The position numbers and the translations under genes were made by a program. From assembly GCF_036231355.1 (NCBI RefSeq), contig NZ_CP109496.1, forward strand, positions 1,302,001 to 1,366,000: DNA of 64,000 nucleotides. The letters run 5' to 3'. The notes under the pieces are model-generated. The model was given only the letters and a program-made list of their open reading frames with translations. It made no database searches and had not been told where the DNA came from. This DNA comes from Streptomyces sp. NBC_01431. Lineage in GTDB: Bacteria; Actinomycetota; Actinomycetes; Streptomycetales; Streptomycetaceae. Position 1 is the first letter of the stretch. Each line of letters starts with the position of its first letter. Positions 1 through 8,974 of the stretch are shown here, piece by piece.

Positions 1-1800
1 GTGTCCGCGATCCTCTTCATCACCGGCTCGTTCCTGTGCGGTCTCGCCACCAACATGTCGTTGCTCATCGCCTGGCGCGCGCTCCAGGGCATTGGCGCGG
101 GCGGCCTCATGGTGACCGCGATGGCACTGATCGCGGATGTGATCCCGCTGCGGGAACGCGGCAAGTACCAGGGGGCGATCGGCGCCGTGTTCGGCGTCGC
201 GACCGTCATCGGACCACTGCTCGGCGGGCTGTTCACCGACCATCTGAGCTGGCGCTGGGCGTTCTACGTGAACGTACCCATCGCGATCCTCGTGGTGATC
301 GCGGCGGCCCGGAACATCCCCTCGGTCCGGTCCGTCGCCAAGCCGGTCATCGACTATCTCGGCATCGGCCTGGTCGCGGCCGGGGCCAGCGCCCTGATCC
401 TGGCGACGAGTTGGGGCGGCAACGAGTTCGCCTGGGGTTCGGCGACCATCATCGCCCTGTACGCGGGCGGTGTGATCGCGCTCGCCCTGTTCTGCTGGGT
501 GGAGACCCGGGCCGTCGAACCGATGCTGCCGATGCGGCTGTTCCGCAATCCCGTCTTCACGGTGTGCTCGGTCCTCAGCTTCATCGTCGGCTTCGCGATG
601 CTCGGCGCGATGATCTTCCTGCCGACGTATCTCCAGTACGTCGACGGCGATTCGGCGACCATCTCCGGGGTCCGCACCCTGCCCATGGTCATCGGTCTGC
701 TCATCGCGTCGATCTTCAGCGGCAACGTGGTGAGCAGGACCGGCCAGTACCGGATCTTCCCCATCGTCGGCTCGCTCGTGATGGGGGTGGGCCTCTATCT
801 CCTGTCGCTGATGGGGCCCGCCGTCGGCGCGGGGCTGGAATCGCTCTACATGTTCGTGCTCGGTCTCGGCATCGGGCTGTGCATGCAGGTGCTCACCATC
901 GCCGTGCAGAACACCGTCGACTACGCGGACCTGGGCACGGCGACCTCGGGCGTCACCTTCTTCCGCACGCTGGGCAGCTCGTTCGGCACCGCGGTCTTCG
1001 GCACCATCTACACCAACACCCTCAAGCCGAACCTCCAGGACGGGGTGAGCGCCGCCGCGAAGCTCGGCGGCACGACCCCGGCCCAGCTGGCAAGGGCCGC
1101 GCAGTCCCCGGCCGAGCTGCACCGGCTGCCCCCGGCGGTGTCCGCCCCGATCGTGCAGGCCTACGCCGACAGCCTGCACACCGTCTTCCTGTGGACCGTG
1201 CCGGTGGCCGCGGTGGGCTTCCTGGTGGCGCTCTTCCTCAAGCAGGTCGAACTGCGCGACACCGCCCGGTCCGCCTCCACCGACATGGGCGAAGGGTTCG
1301 CGCGGCCGGGCACGGGCGACTCCGCCAAGGAGCTCGAACTCGCCGTCGGCACGATCGTCCGCGGTACGGACATGACCACCGCGCGCCGCATCGTCGCGGC
1401 CTCCGACACCCGGCTCGACGTGGCGGGCGCTTGGGCGGTCATGCAGGTCGAGCAGCACACGCGCATGGTCGGGCACGCGAGCCTCGGCCTGATCGCCTCC
1501 CGCCGCCATGTGCCGCCGGAGGTGCTGGTGCCGGTGTTCCAGCGGATGGTCGAGGAGGGGTTCCTGACCCACGAGGGCAACTATTTCTCGCACACGCCGT
1601 CCGGTGAGCGCGAGGTCGAGGCCATCACGCACTCCTGGGCGACCTGGCTCAACGAGCAGTTGGAGACGGACCGCGGCCGGCCGCGCAGCGCCGAACTGCG
1701 CGCGGCGGCGGACGCCATCGCCAAGCGTCTGATGGCGGAGGACCTGGCGAACGGCATGCCTTCGGTGCGCGAGAAGGTGACCGCGGCCGGCCGCGTCTGA
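1..1800 (+). CDS. DHA2-type MFS drug exporter with C-terminal winged-helix-like tail (5' truncated)
   Basis: A proton-driven multidrug efflux pump of the 14-TM DHA2 (EmrB/QacA) type in the cytoplasmic membrane. The visible 599 residues start around TM3: the segment with [10 protein letters not shown], then the RERGKYQG loop and the PLLGG motif-C region are typical of this family. Roughly the first 80-90 residues, with the first helices and motif A, lie before the window, so the GTG at position 1 is probably not the true start. Membrane segments run to about residue 412. Beyond that is a soluble tail of about 180 residues with a winged-helix flavour (helices followed by the [12 protein letters not shown] strand pair). 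The downstream TetR gene, 82 nt away and in the same direction, is its likely regulator. Confidence 0.85.
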   Translation: MSAILFITGSFLCGLATNMSLLIAWRALQGIGAGGLMVTAMALIADVIPLRERGKYQGAIGAVFGVATVIGPLLGGLFTDHLSWRWAFYVNVPIAILVVIAAARNIPSVRSVAKPVIDYLGIGLVAAGASALILATSWGGNEFAWGSATIIALYAGGVIALALFCWVETRAVEPMLPMRLFRNPVFTVCSVLSFIVGFAMLGAMIFLPTYLQYVDGDSATISGVRTLPMVIGLLIASIFSGNVVSRTGQYRIFPIVGSLVMGVGLYLLSLMGPAVGAGLESLYMFVLGLGIGLCMQVLTIAVQNTVDYADLGTATSGVTFFRTLGSSFGTAVFGTIYTNTLKPNLQDGVSAAAKLGGTTPAQLARAAQSPAELHRLPPAVSAPIVQAYADSLHTVFLWTVPVAAVGFLVALFLKQVELRDTARSASTDMGEGFARPGTGDSAKELELAVGTIVRGTDMTTARRIVAASDTRLDVAGAWAVMQVEQHTRMVGHASLGLIASRRHVPPEVLVPVFQRMVEEGFLTHEGNYFSHTPSGEREVEAITHSWATWLNEQLETDRGRPRSAELRAAADAIAKRLMAEDLANGMPSVREKVTAAGRV

Positions 1801-1882
1801 GCTCGCGGACAACGCCCCCACAAGGCCTGATACGGTCGGCAACCGGCAGGTCAGGGACTTCACAGCAAGGGGTGGTGGCGCG

Positions 1883-2500
1883 ATGTCCGCTCGTCGGAGC
1901 AGCGGTGCGGACCGGCCCACCTTCACCGAGCAGGCCCGCCACCAACAGCTGATCGAGGCCACCATCGACTCGATCGCCACCCGCGGCTACCCGGCCACCT
2001 CGCTGGCCGCCATCGCCGAGCAGGCCGGCGTCTCCAAGGCGGCCGTCCTCTACCACTACGCCTCCAAGGACAAGCTGACCGAGGCGACCCTGGCGCACGT
2101 CCTCGACCGGTTCATGGCGTACGTGAGCGAACGCGTCGAGCGCGAGGACGACCCCAGGGGCGCCCTCGTCGCCTATGTGCGGGCGATGATCGGCTACCAG
2201 CAGGCCAACCGGCGCCATGTACGGGTGATCGTCGAGATGCTGCTCGACGACCAGGGCGGCACGAAGCTGAAGATGCCGGGCTCTCACGACACCGGTGGCC
2301 GCTGGCAGGGGCTCGCGGCGTTGTTGACGGCTGGTCAGGAAGCGGGCGCCTTCCGGGAGTTCGACACCCGCACGGTGGCGCTGGCCATCGGCGGGGCGAT
2401 CGACGGGGTCATCGCGCACTGGCTGGTCCACCCCGAGCTCGGCCTGGACGCCGCCTCGGAGGAGCTGGTGGCCTTCACGCTGCTCGCCGTGGAGCGCTGA
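1883..2500 (+). CDS. TetR family transcriptional regulator
   Basis: A 205-residue one-component repressor. The N-terminal helix-turn-helix is at about residues 21-67, with the typical GYPATSLAAIAEQAGVSKA stretch and the YHYASKDKL signature that closes TetR DNA-binding domains. The rest is the all-helical ligand-binding and dimerisation domain. The ATG has an AAGGGG-type ribosome site about 10 nt upstream. It follows an MFS exporter and faces a flavin monooxygenase that is preceded by two TetR-like palindromes at 3813-3842. No copy of that palindrome is visible in the 82 nt in front of this gene, so whether it controls the exporter, the monooxygenase or both is an inference. Confidence 0.9.
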   Translation: MSARRSSGADRPTFTEQARHQQLIEATIDSIATRGYPATSLAAIAEQAGVSKAAVLYHYASKDKLTEATLAHVLDRFMAYVSERVEREDDPRGALVAYVRAMIGYQQANRRHVRVIVEMLLDDQGGTKLKMPGSHDTGGRWQGLAALLTAGQEAGAFREFDTRTVALAIGGAIDGVIAHWLVHPELGLDAASEELVAFTLLAVER

Positions 2501-2526
2501 GCCCCGGCGCCGCATGTCCAGCCCAA

Positions 2527-3780
2527 CTAGCCTTGTCTGCGGGCGAATTGGGGGGCGCGCTCGGGCCGTACGCCGATACCGCCCAGGTACGCGGTGAGGC
2601 CGCGCAGGGCCGGGACACGGCGGACCAGACGCAAGGGCAACGGGAGCCGGTCATCGCTCAGCGTTCCGTCGAGTGCGGGCTTCAGCAGCATGTCGTGCTC
2701 GCCGCGCTGCTGCTTCTGCACCACGGTCACGGGCAGCTCGCGACGGCGCTGGACGCGCCCCAACTCCCGTACGGTGACGGCTTGTTGGCGCAGCGGGGTG
2801 GCGAGGATGCGGGCGGCGGCGACCGCGTCCTGGACGGCCAGATTGACGCCCACGCCACCCACCGGGGACATGGTGTGCGCCGCGTCGCCGATGCACAGCA
2901 GGCCCTCGCGGTACCAGCGGGGCAGTCGCCCCATCGTCACGTCGAGCAGTTTCACATCGTCCCAGGAGCCGATGGCGGCGGTCACTTCGGCGTCCCAGCC
3001 GAAGAGCTGGCCCAGGCGGTCGCGCAGCCACTGGATGTCATGGGTGCGCAGGGCCGCGTCCTGGCCCTTGGGGATCAGATAGGAGGTCTGGTAGTAGTCG
3101 CCCCGGTCCATGGTGACAGCCGCCTGGCCACCGCCGAAGCGGGCGAACACCCGGCCCTCCTTGACGCCGCCCCGGGGCGCGGGCACCTTCACCTGCCAGA
3201 CGTCCATCGGCACCTCGAACGCGTCCTGGAGCAGCCCGGCTTCGCGCGCCACGACCGAGTCCCGGCCGTCACAGGCGACGGTGAGGTCCGCGGCCAGCTC
3301 GCCGGGCCTGCCGTGTTCGTCCACGTACCGGACACCGGTGATGCGGCCGCCCTCGGTGCGCAGTGCGGTCACCGCGGTGTGCATGCGCAGCGTGAACGGC
3401 GGCTCTTCGGCGGCCGCTTCGGCGAGCAGACCGAGGAAGTCCCATTGCGGAACCATCGCGATGTACTTGTGCCGTCCGGGGATGCGGCGGAAGTCGGCCA
3501 TGACGACGGTCGTCCCGCCGATCTCCATGCGCATCTCCTCCAGCCTGCGCGCGGGCAGCGCCGCGAAGCGCCCGCCGAGACCAAGTTCGTCCAGGAGGCG
3601 CAGGGTCGAGGGGTGGACGGTGTCGCCCCTGAAATCGCGCAGGAAGTCCCGGTGCTTCTCCAGCACCGTCACCTCGATGCCGGCTCTGGCCAGCAAGAGC
3701 CCCAGCATCATCCCGGCCGGCCCCCCGCCGACGATGCAGCAGGTCGTGCGCTGTACCGGCGCCGCAGCCCCCACGTTCAT
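2527..3780 (-). CDS. FAD-dependent aromatic-type monooxygenase
   Basis: A 417-residue flavoprotein of the PHBH (class A) hydroxylase family, which uses FAD and NAD(P)H to insert oxygen into an organic substrate. It shows the N-terminal Rossmann motif GGGPAGMMLG (starting about residue 18), the DG motif (VACDGRDSV) in the middle, and the GD motif (CIGDAAHTMSP) followed by GGVGVNLAVQDAV near the C-terminus. I placed the start at ATG 3780 because GAGGGGAG lies just upstream; an in-frame ATG at 3828 would put the start inside the operator region. Two TetR-type palindromes lie 33-62 nt upstream, so drug- or metabolite-inducible expression is likely. The substrate is unknown; inactivation of an aromatic antibiotic is one possibility. 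Confidence 0.88.
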   Translation of the reverse strand: MNVGAAAPVQRTTCCIVGGGPAGMMLGLLLARAGIEVTVLEKHRDFLRDFRGDTVHPSTLRLLDELGLGGRFAALPARRLEEMRMEIGGTTVVMADFRRIPGRHKYIAMVPQWDFLGLLAEAAAEEPPFTLRMHTAVTALRTEGGRITGVRYVDEHGRPGELAADLTVACDGRDSVVAREAGLLQDAFEVPMDVWQVKVPAPRGGVKEGRVFARFGGGQAAVTMDRGDYYQTSYLIPKGQDAALRTHDIQWLRDRLGQLFGWDAEVTAAIGSWDDVKLLDVTMGRLPRWYREGLLCIGDAAHTMSPVGGVGVNLAVQDAVAAARILATPLRQQAVTVRELGRVQRRRELPVTVVQKQQRGEHDMLLKPALDGTLSDDRLPLPLRLVRRVPALRGLTAYLGGIGVRPERAPQFARRQG

Positions 3781-3812
3781 CACTCCCCTCGTCGCGACTG
3801 GGCTCGACTCTA

Positions 3813-3842
3813 ACCGATCGGTCAGCATTCTGACCGATCGGT
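3813..3842. promoter_or_regulatory. Tandem TetR-type operators
   Basis: Two perfect copies of the 10-bp palindrome ACCGATCGGT lie at 3813-3822 and 3833-3842, with a 20-bp period (two helical turns), directly upstream of the flavin monooxygenase at 2527-3780. Palindromes of this form are typical of TetR-family operators. The TetR gene at 1883-2500 is the nearest candidate to bind them, but a remote regulator is possible. Confidence 0.65.
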
Positions 3843-3883
3843 AAGCGACGTTCGACTTCGGCGTGGGGGTCAGTCGGTGGGGG

Positions 3884-4303
3884 TCAGTCGGCGAAGACCG
3901 CGTCCAGGTAGACCCAGGCGCCGTCCACGCGGGAGAACCGGCTCTGCTCGTGCAGGGATCCCGCCTCGCCGCCGTGGGTGTAGTGCGCCCGGAAGGTGAC
4001 CGTCGCCGTGGAGTGGAAGGCGCTGCCGTCGGTGGTGTCCAGGATCTCCAGGCGGGTCCAGCGCATGCCGGGGTCGAAGTCGATGCGCTCGGGCCGGGTG
4101 TCGGGGTGCCAGGTGCGCAGCAGGTAGGGCCCGTCCTGGACGGCGAAGGCACTGAACCGCGAACGCATCAGGGCCTCGGCGGTGGGGGCGGCGGCCGGGC
4201 CCGCGTGGTAGCGGCCGCAGCACTCGGCGTAAGGGGCGGGCAACCCGCAGGGGCAGGACGTCGGGACGGCGGGGCGTGCGGGGCGCTTGGTGCGACGGGA
4301 CAT
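3884..4303 (-). CDS. YchJ family (UPF0225) SEC-C zinc-motif protein
   Basis: A 139-residue protein of the YchJ family. The N-terminus has a SEC-C type zinc motif (CPCG at 17-20 and ECC about 10 residues later), followed by an NTF2-like fold recognisable from the MRSRFSAF and TWHP segments and the closing WVYLDAVF. The basic N-terminal tail (SRRTKRPAR) is common in actinobacterial members. The molecular role of the family is not firmly known. It stands alone, between the monooxygenase and a 405-bp gap. Confidence 0.85.
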   Translation of the reverse strand: MSRRTKRPARPAVPTSCPCGLPAPYAECCGRYHAGPAAAPTAEALMRSRFSAFAVQDGPYLLRTWHPDTRPERIDFDPGMRWTRLEILDTTDGSAFHSTATVTFRAHYTHGGEAGSLHEQSRFSRVDGAWVYLDAVFAD

Positions 4304-4708
4304 GCCTCCATCTGATCACAGCCGCCCGCCTCCGCCCCGCCGTCAGCCCCACCGGGCGGCCGGGACGGGCCCGGCCGTGACGGCAGCGGCCTGGCCGTCC
4401 CGCCGTGACCGTGGCGCCAGAGGCCCGGCCCGGCCCGCCGTGACCGCAGCGAGAGGAGCCCGCACAGCCGTCCAGCAGGGCGGTGCACCACCCTCCCCGG
4501 CACCCGGCCCCGTCCCGCGGATACGCGGCGCGGCGACGGCAGGGCCCACTGTCCGAGCGCTCCCGATCTCACTACGATGCGCTCATGAGCGGGCCGCCCG
4601 CACGCATCTCCTCGGCGCCCTCGCCCGTGGCCTGCCGCCCGTCATCGGCCCACCCACGATCCGCCCGCGAACGCCCCTGACCACCGACGCCTTGACAGGG
4701 AATGCGAC
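4304..4708. other. Intergenic, divergent promoter region
   Basis: This 405-bp stretch separates the YchJ-like gene (minus strand) from the GPP34 gene (plus strand). Open frames here lack ribosome sites and coding-like composition. Three short direct repeats of GCCGTGAC(C/G)G lie between about 4374 and 4445. A TACGAT sequence near 4574 could be a -10 element for the GPP34 gene, but no convincing -35 accompanies it. Confidence 0.4.
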
Positions 4709-5317
4709 ATGTCCACAGCACGGGACCTGCTGATTGTCAGCATGGACGTCACCGCCGCCGTCCGCCCCGTCGAGCAGGGCGAGCTCTCACTGGCCCTCGC
4801 CGGAGCCGAACTGCTCGACCTCGCCGACGCCGACACCCTCGCCCTGGACGGCGACCGCATCGTCCCCGGCACCCCTTGCGACCTCGGCGACCGACAGCTG
4901 ACCGAAGCCGCCTCGGCCCTCACGCGCCAGGCCCCGTACGAGTCCGTGGAGGACTGGCTGTGGCGCCGGGGCCGCGGACTGCACGCGGCCTACCTCGCCA
5001 CTCTGGAGACGGACGGGACCCTCACCCGGGCCCCCAGCCGCTGGATGCCGCTGCGTTCCGGCCGGGCGGAGGTGGCCGACTCGGCGGTCCGGCGCGACGC
5101 GATGGCCCGCTGGACATCGGGCGAGCCTGTCCTCGCCGGTCTCGCGGCCGCCGCCCGGCTGCGCGACGAGGCACCCGAGGACCTCGCGGACCGCACCGGC
5201 GAGGCGGTCGCGACCGTACTGGCCGCCGTGGACGACGCGGTGACGGAACTGGTCGCGGTACGGCAGCGGCGCAGCATCGAGGAGGCGGCCTTCGACAACC
5301 TCTGGCGGGGCCAGTGA
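4709..5317 (+). CDS. GPP34 (GOLPH3/Vps74-like) family phosphoprotein
   Basis: A 202-residue soluble protein of the GPP34 family. The start of the family is clear in RDLLIVSMDV, and the hallmark helical pattern follows (ELSLALAGAELLDL, TLALDGDRIV, and a C-terminal SIEEAAFDNL). In eukaryotes GOLPH3 binds PI4P and Golgi enzymes; the bacterial proteins are widespread in Streptomyces with no established function, so lipid binding is an inference by family. The ATG has AGGGA 7 nt upstream. It is a single-gene unit. Confidence 0.85.
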   Translation: MSTARDLLIVSMDVTAAVRPVEQGELSLALAGAELLDLADADTLALDGDRIVPGTPCDLGDRQLTEAASALTRQAPYESVEDWLWRRGRGLHAAYLATLETDGTLTRAPSRWMPLRSGRAEVADSAVRRDAMARWTSGEPVLAGLAAAARLRDEAPEDLADRTGEAVATVLAAVDDAVTELVAVRQRRSIEEAAFDNLWRGQ

Positions 5318-5499
5318 CACGGGGGCGCGCCCCGCACCTCGACTCCCTTTCGCGACAACGGCGTTCCCGACGCGGCGGTCCACCATCCGATATCGGCCAT
5401 ACGTGGAGTTACCGCGGTTAACCCTGTGCCACGACCCCTACGGTGATCCAGACGCGCCGCGAGCGCGGCAACGCGAGTCAGTGGGCAGGGAGTTGAGGC

Positions 5500-6159
5500 A
5501 TGAAGCGCAGGTTGAGCATCCTGGTCGCGGTCGGTGTGGTGACGCTGGGGACGGCGGGCGCCGGGAACGCCCAGGCCGGTCCGGCGACACACGGCTGCCC
5601 GACGGCGGAGATCTTCGCCACCGACAACACGGCGATCATCACCGATCCGGCCGACCCGCGGCTCAAGACCCGCCTGACCCGCTTCGAGCACGACGTACGC
5701 AGGATCATCCACGCCCATGGCGCGCGGCCCGATGCCTCGAAGCTGCTCGACGGCGTCTTCTGGTCCGGCGACCTGAAGCAGGCCACCTATGAGCGCTCGC
5801 GCGAGTTCGACGTCAACAGGGTTGGCCCGGAAGGGCTGCACCACATCGCCGCCGTGATCGCCAAGCAGTACCACCAGGAGTCGGTACTGACCTTCCGCTG
5901 CCTGGCGCGCAACTCGCCGGAGGCCGACGCGGTGGAGATCCAGGCGCCGGGCGTCTCCGCGACGAAGCTGCACGACGCGCTGCTCGCGAACCCCGCGGCC
6001 CGCGACGGACTCGGCGGCGGCTCGGTCACGCCGGACGGCCGCCTCGTCCTGGTCGCCCCGATCGCCGATCTGCCGCTGGCCCAGAAGTTCACGAACGCCC
6101 TCGGCGTCGACTGGAAGACGGCTCAAGTCCGTTACGGGGACGAGGAGTTCGTCTCGTAA
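5500..6159 (+). CDS. Secreted protein of unknown function
   Basis: A 219-residue protein with a clear Sec signal peptide: KRR, a hydrophobic core (LSILVAVGVVTLG) and an AQA-type cleavage site near residue 26. The mature part contains two cysteines (CPTAE near the N-terminus and FRCLARN near the middle), probably forming one disulfide. I recognise no catalytic motif. A purine-rich GGGAG lies upstream of the ATG. It is monocistronic as far as the sequence shows. Confidence 0.75.
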   Translation: MKRRLSILVAVGVVTLGTAGAGNAQAGPATHGCPTAEIFATDNTAIITDPADPRLKTRLTRFEHDVRRIIHAHGARPDASKLLDGVFWSGDLKQATYERSREFDVNRVGPEGLHHIAAVIAKQYHQESVLTFRCLARNSPEADAVEIQAPGVSATKLHDALLANPAARDGLGGGSVTPDGRLVLVAPIADLPLAQKFTNALGVDWKTAQVRYGDEEFVS

Positions 6160-6292
6160 TCGCCGGTAGGTGTGCGCCTGGTCCGTCTTGCCGGTCACGG
6201 AGGCGGGCGTATGCACTCGACAGCGGGAGGGCCCTGTCGCACCCGCGCCGGACCGGACCGTCACCACCGGCGACGGGGTCGGTCCGGCGGCC

Positions 6293-7099
6293 TCAGGCCT
6301 TGCGGGCCACGCCCGCGTAGACGGGAATCGTCGCGTCGCCCTCGGCCGCCGCCTCGCCGAGCTCCGGGTGCCAGGCGGCGGCCAGGCCGACGCCCGGGGC
6401 TACCAGCTCACGCCCGTCGAAGAACCGGGCGAACTCGGCCTTGGTGCGCGGTCGCAGGGTGACACCGCCCGACTTGTAGAGCTCGACGGCACGGGCCGCG
6501 CTCTCCGGGTCGAAGTCGCCGGTGATCTGCGACAGGACCAGATGGCTGCCCGGGGCCAGGACGTCGAGGAGCCGGTCCACGATCCCGTACACGTCGTCGG
6601 CGTCGCCGATGAAGTGGGTCAGGGCGATCAGCGAGAGCGCGACGGGCCGCTCGAAGTCCAGGGTGTTCCGGGCGAGTTCGAGGATGCGGTCGACTTCACG
6701 CAGGTCCGCCTGGATGTACTCGGTGACGCCCTCGGGGGCGGAGCGCAGCAGGGCCTCCGCGTGCCGCAGCACAATCGGATCGTTGTCCGCGTACACGATC
6801 CGGGCGTCGGGCGCGGTGCGCTGGGCGACCTGGTGGAGGTTGGGCTCGGTGGGGATGCCGGTGCCGATGTCCAGGAACTGGCGTACGCCCTGCTCGGCGA
6901 GCCAGCGCGTCGCGCGGTGCATGAACGCCCGGTTGACCCGCGCGATGTCCCGGCCGCGCGAGTCGACCGCGAGCAGCTGCTTGGCCAGCGCCTCGTCGAC
7001 CGGGTAGTTGTCCTTCCCGCCGAGGAACCAGTCGTACACCCGGGCCGGATGGGGCTTGCTGGTGTCGAGCTGTACGGCGGTGCGGTCTTGCCCGGTCAT
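6293..7099 (-). CDS. SAM-dependent methyltransferase, DUF574 type
   Basis: A 268-residue protein of the actinobacterial DUF574 (Methyltransf_19) family. It has the family-typical opening (TSKPHPARVYDWFLGGKDNY), the SAM-binding motif I variant FLDIGTGIPT, and the acidic strand end VYADNDPIV. Substrates of the family are largely unknown; Streptomyces genomes carry many paralogues next to whiJ-like regulators. GGAGCG sits 6 nt before the ATG. The DUF397 gene starts 327 nt further upstream on the same strand, so they may be co-transcribed. A second paralogue lies at 57962-58774. Confidence 0.87.
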   Translation of the reverse strand: MTGQDRTAVQLDTSKPHPARVYDWFLGGKDNYPVDEALAKQLLAVDSRGRDIARVNRAFMHRATRWLAEQGVRQFLDIGTGIPTEPNLHQVAQRTAPDARIVYADNDPIVLRHAEALLRSAPEGVTEYIQADLREVDRILELARNTLDFERPVALSLIALTHFIGDADDVYGIVDRLLDVLAPGSHLVLSQITGDFDPESAARAVELYKSGGVTLRPRTKAEFARFFDGRELVAPGVGLAAAWHPELGEAAAEGDATIPVYAGVARKA

Positions 7100-7159
7100 G
7101 TGCGCTCCATGGGGGATGAACGTCAGTGAACAGGTACTGATTTCAAGGCAGTTGGGGGA

Positions 7160-7426
7160 TCACCTGAGCAGGAAGTCGGCCTGGCCCGACTTCGCGCCCT
7201 GGATGAAGGCGGCGATCTCACCGGGGGTGTAGATCAGCGCGGGGCCTTCCGGATCGGCGGACTGGCGCACCGCGACCCGGCCGTCGGCCAGCTTCATGGC
7301 TTCGAAGCAGTTGCCGCCGTTCCCGCCGCTCCACGGTTTGTGCCAGCCCTCGGCGCCGAGTTCGGCGGCGGGCATGCCGTTGTAGATGCGCCCGTCCGCC
7401 GGCCCGCCGTCGTATATGTGATCCAT
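7160..7426 (-). CDS. DUF397 small protein, partner of an XRE-DUF5753 regulator
   Basis: An 88-residue protein with the DUF397 core: W-x-K/P-S-G-G-x-G-G-N-C-F-E (WSGGNGGNCFEA), then VAVRQSADPEGPALIYTPGEIAAFI. Such proteins are coded next to WhiJ-type DNA-binding regulators and are thought to modulate them, possibly by direct binding (WhiJ/SCO4542 in S. coelicolor is the reference case). Its ATG (7426) directly abuts the stop codon of the regulator (TGAATG), implying translational coupling. Confidence 0.9.
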   Translation of the reverse strand: MDHIYDGGPADGRIYNGMPAAELGAEGWHKPWSGGNGGNCFEAMKLADGRVAVRQSADPEGPALIYTPGEIAAFIQGAKSGQADFLLR

Positions 7427-8287
7427 TCACAGCTCCTCGCGGAGATCCCTGAGGATCTCCTTCGTGCGTTGTGCAGTCGCGGCCTGAGCCGCCATGCGGT
7501 CCATGACCTCCAGATGGGTGGCCACCTCGGGGCGCGCGTCCAGGTAGACCGCGCCGGTCAGGTACTCGCTGTAGACCATGTCCGGCAGTTCGGGCACGGC
7601 GAAGCGGAAGAGGACGAACGGGCCGTACGTGCCCGGATGGTGCCCGGAGGCGAACTCAGCCAGCTGCACGGTGACGTTGGGCAGCGCGGACGCCTCCAGG
7701 AGGCGGTCGATCTGGTCCCGCATCACCTGCGGCGAGCCGACCGGGCGGCGCAGCACCGTCTCGTCCATGACGACCCACAGGCGCGGCGCGTCGTCGCGGG
7801 TGAGCAGCGACTGGCGCTCCATGCGCAGCGCAACGTGCCGGTCGGTGTCGGCCTCGCTGGTGGCGCCGAGCGCCCCGCTGCGCATCACGCCGCGGGCGTA
7901 CTCCTCGGTCTGGAGCAGGCCGGGCACGAAGTGCGGCTCGTAGGACCTGATCAGCGAGGCGGCGCCCTCCAGGCTGACGTACATGCTGAACCAGTCCGGC
8001 AGGATGTCGTGGAACCGCTGCCACCAGCCCGGTTTGTTGGCCTCTTCGGCCAGGGCGACGAAACCTTCCGCCTCGTCGTCGCCGATGCCGTACGCCTTCA
8101 GCAGCAGCACCACGTAGGGGATCTTGAGGGAAACCTCGGCCATCTCCATGCGCCGGATGGTGGCCGGGGCCACCCGCAGCACCTTGGCCGCCTCCTCGCG
8201 CCTGAGTCCGGCCCGCTCGCGCAGGTCCTGGAGGCGCCTGCCCAGCACGACCTGGCCCACGGTCGGGGCGGACCGGGGTTCACTCAC
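7427..8287 (-). CDS. WhiJ-like XRE regulator with DUF5753 domain
   Basis: A 286-residue regulator. The N-terminal helix-turn-helix (about residues 8-62; LGRRLQDLRERAGL and REEAAKVLRVAPATIRRME) is followed by the DUF5753 putative ligand-binding domain (SLEGAASLIRSYEPHFVPGLLQTEEYAR). These regulators influence development and antibiotic production in Streptomyces. I chose GTG 8287 because GGGGAGG lies 6 nt upstream; upstream in-frame ATGs would add non-conserved residues. Its partner DUF397 gene follows immediately and an ATP-binding anti-sigma-like gene is divergent. Two palindromes in the divergent region are candidate autoregulatory sites. Confidence 0.9.
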   Translation of the reverse strand: MSEPRSAPTVGQVVLGRRLQDLRERAGLRREEAAKVLRVAPATIRRMEMAEVSLKIPYVVLLLKAYGIGDDEAEGFVALAEEANKPGWWQRFHDILPDWFSMYVSLEGAASLIRSYEPHFVPGLLQTEEYARGVMRSGALGATSEADTDRHVALRMERQSLLTRDDAPRLWVVMDETVLRRPVGSPQVMRDQIDRLLEASALPNVTVQLAEFASGHHPGTYGPFVLFRFAVPELPDMVYSEYLTGAVYLDARPEVATHLEVMDRMAAQAATAQRTKEILRDLREEL

Positions 8288-8330
8288 TGCAGACCTCCCC
8301 ATGTGCTGTTGCGAGCAGTGTGCCACGTCG

Positions 8331-8358
8331 TTGCAGATAGGAGAACGGCACTCTGCAA
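8331..8358. promoter_or_regulatory. Inverted repeat in the XRE/ATP-binding divergent promoter
   Basis: TTGCAGA (8331-8337) and TCTGCAA (8352-8358) form a perfect 7-bp inverted repeat with centres two helical turns apart, just upstream of the WhiJ-like gene. A plausible operator for the XRE regulator; not demonstrated. Confidence 0.45.
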
Positions 8359-8414
8359 TTTTCACAGTGCCCCTTGCCAAGTGTCCGTCGCGGGTACAAG
8401 GTAGGTCGGTGAAG

Positions 8415-8428
8415 GTGAACCAGTTCAC
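8415..8428. promoter_or_regulatory. Palindrome GTGAACCAGTTCAC
   Basis: A perfect palindrome with 6-bp arms and a CA centre, 72 nt before the chosen start of the ATP-binding protein gene. Second operator candidate of the divergent region. Confidence 0.4.
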
Positions 8429-8500
8429 ACGCGGTCGTCATCCGCTGCCTTGGGGGAGGCGGCGCTCGGCTCCGCCTCCCCCATCGTGAGGATTACGGTC

Positions 8501-8974
8501 GTGGCTCCTGGTAACGCGCTCATCCCCCAGCTGACTGGCGCATGCTCCGGGATCTCTGTCCGGCGGCACACCTTCGACCTGGCGGCCCGTACCGAATCCG
8601 TCGCCGTCGCCCGGCGGCGCAGCAGGGACCTGCTGACCGGCTGGGGACACCACGAGGAGCTCCACGAGACCGCCGAACTGGTGATCTCCGAGCTCGTCAC
8701 CAACGCCGTCGTGCACACCGCCGGCGACTACATACTGTGCGAACTCACCGACCACCAGAGCCTGTTGCGCATAGCGGTCCGGGATCTGGGGTGCGGGACG
8801 GCGGGGCCGAGGCTGTGCCACTCCGCCGATGAGGAGGAACGCGGACGCGGGCTGCTGCTCGTGGACGCGGTGAGCAGCTCGTGGGGCACGCACGACGCCC
8901 CGTACGGGCCCGGCCGGATCGTCTGGGCCGAGCTCGCGCACTGCGGCCCGCGCCAGGCGGGCCGTCCGTGCTGA
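8501..8974 (+). CDS. ATP-binding (HATPase_c_2) anti-sigma/regulatory kinase-like protein
   Basis: A 157-residue protein of the RsbW/SpoIIAB-like GHKL ATPase family common in Streptomyces. The N box is ELVISELVTNAVVHT, with the invariant Asn, and the G1 region is AVRDLGCG; the final GRGLLLVDAVSSSWG is the G2-type segment. These proteins are probably partners of regulators or sigma factors, and often lie beside WhiJ-like genes as here. GTG 8501 is preferred because GTGAGGA lies 8 nt upstream; in-frame starts at 8486 and 8450 are alternatives. Confidence 0.82.
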   Translation: MAPGNALIPQLTGACSGISVRRHTFDLAARTESVAVARRRSRDLLTGWGHHEELHETAELVISELVTNAVVHTAGDYILCELTDHQSLLRIAVRDLGCGTAGPRLCHSADEEERGRGLLLVDAVSSSWGTHDAPYGPGRIVWAELAHCGPRQAGRPC

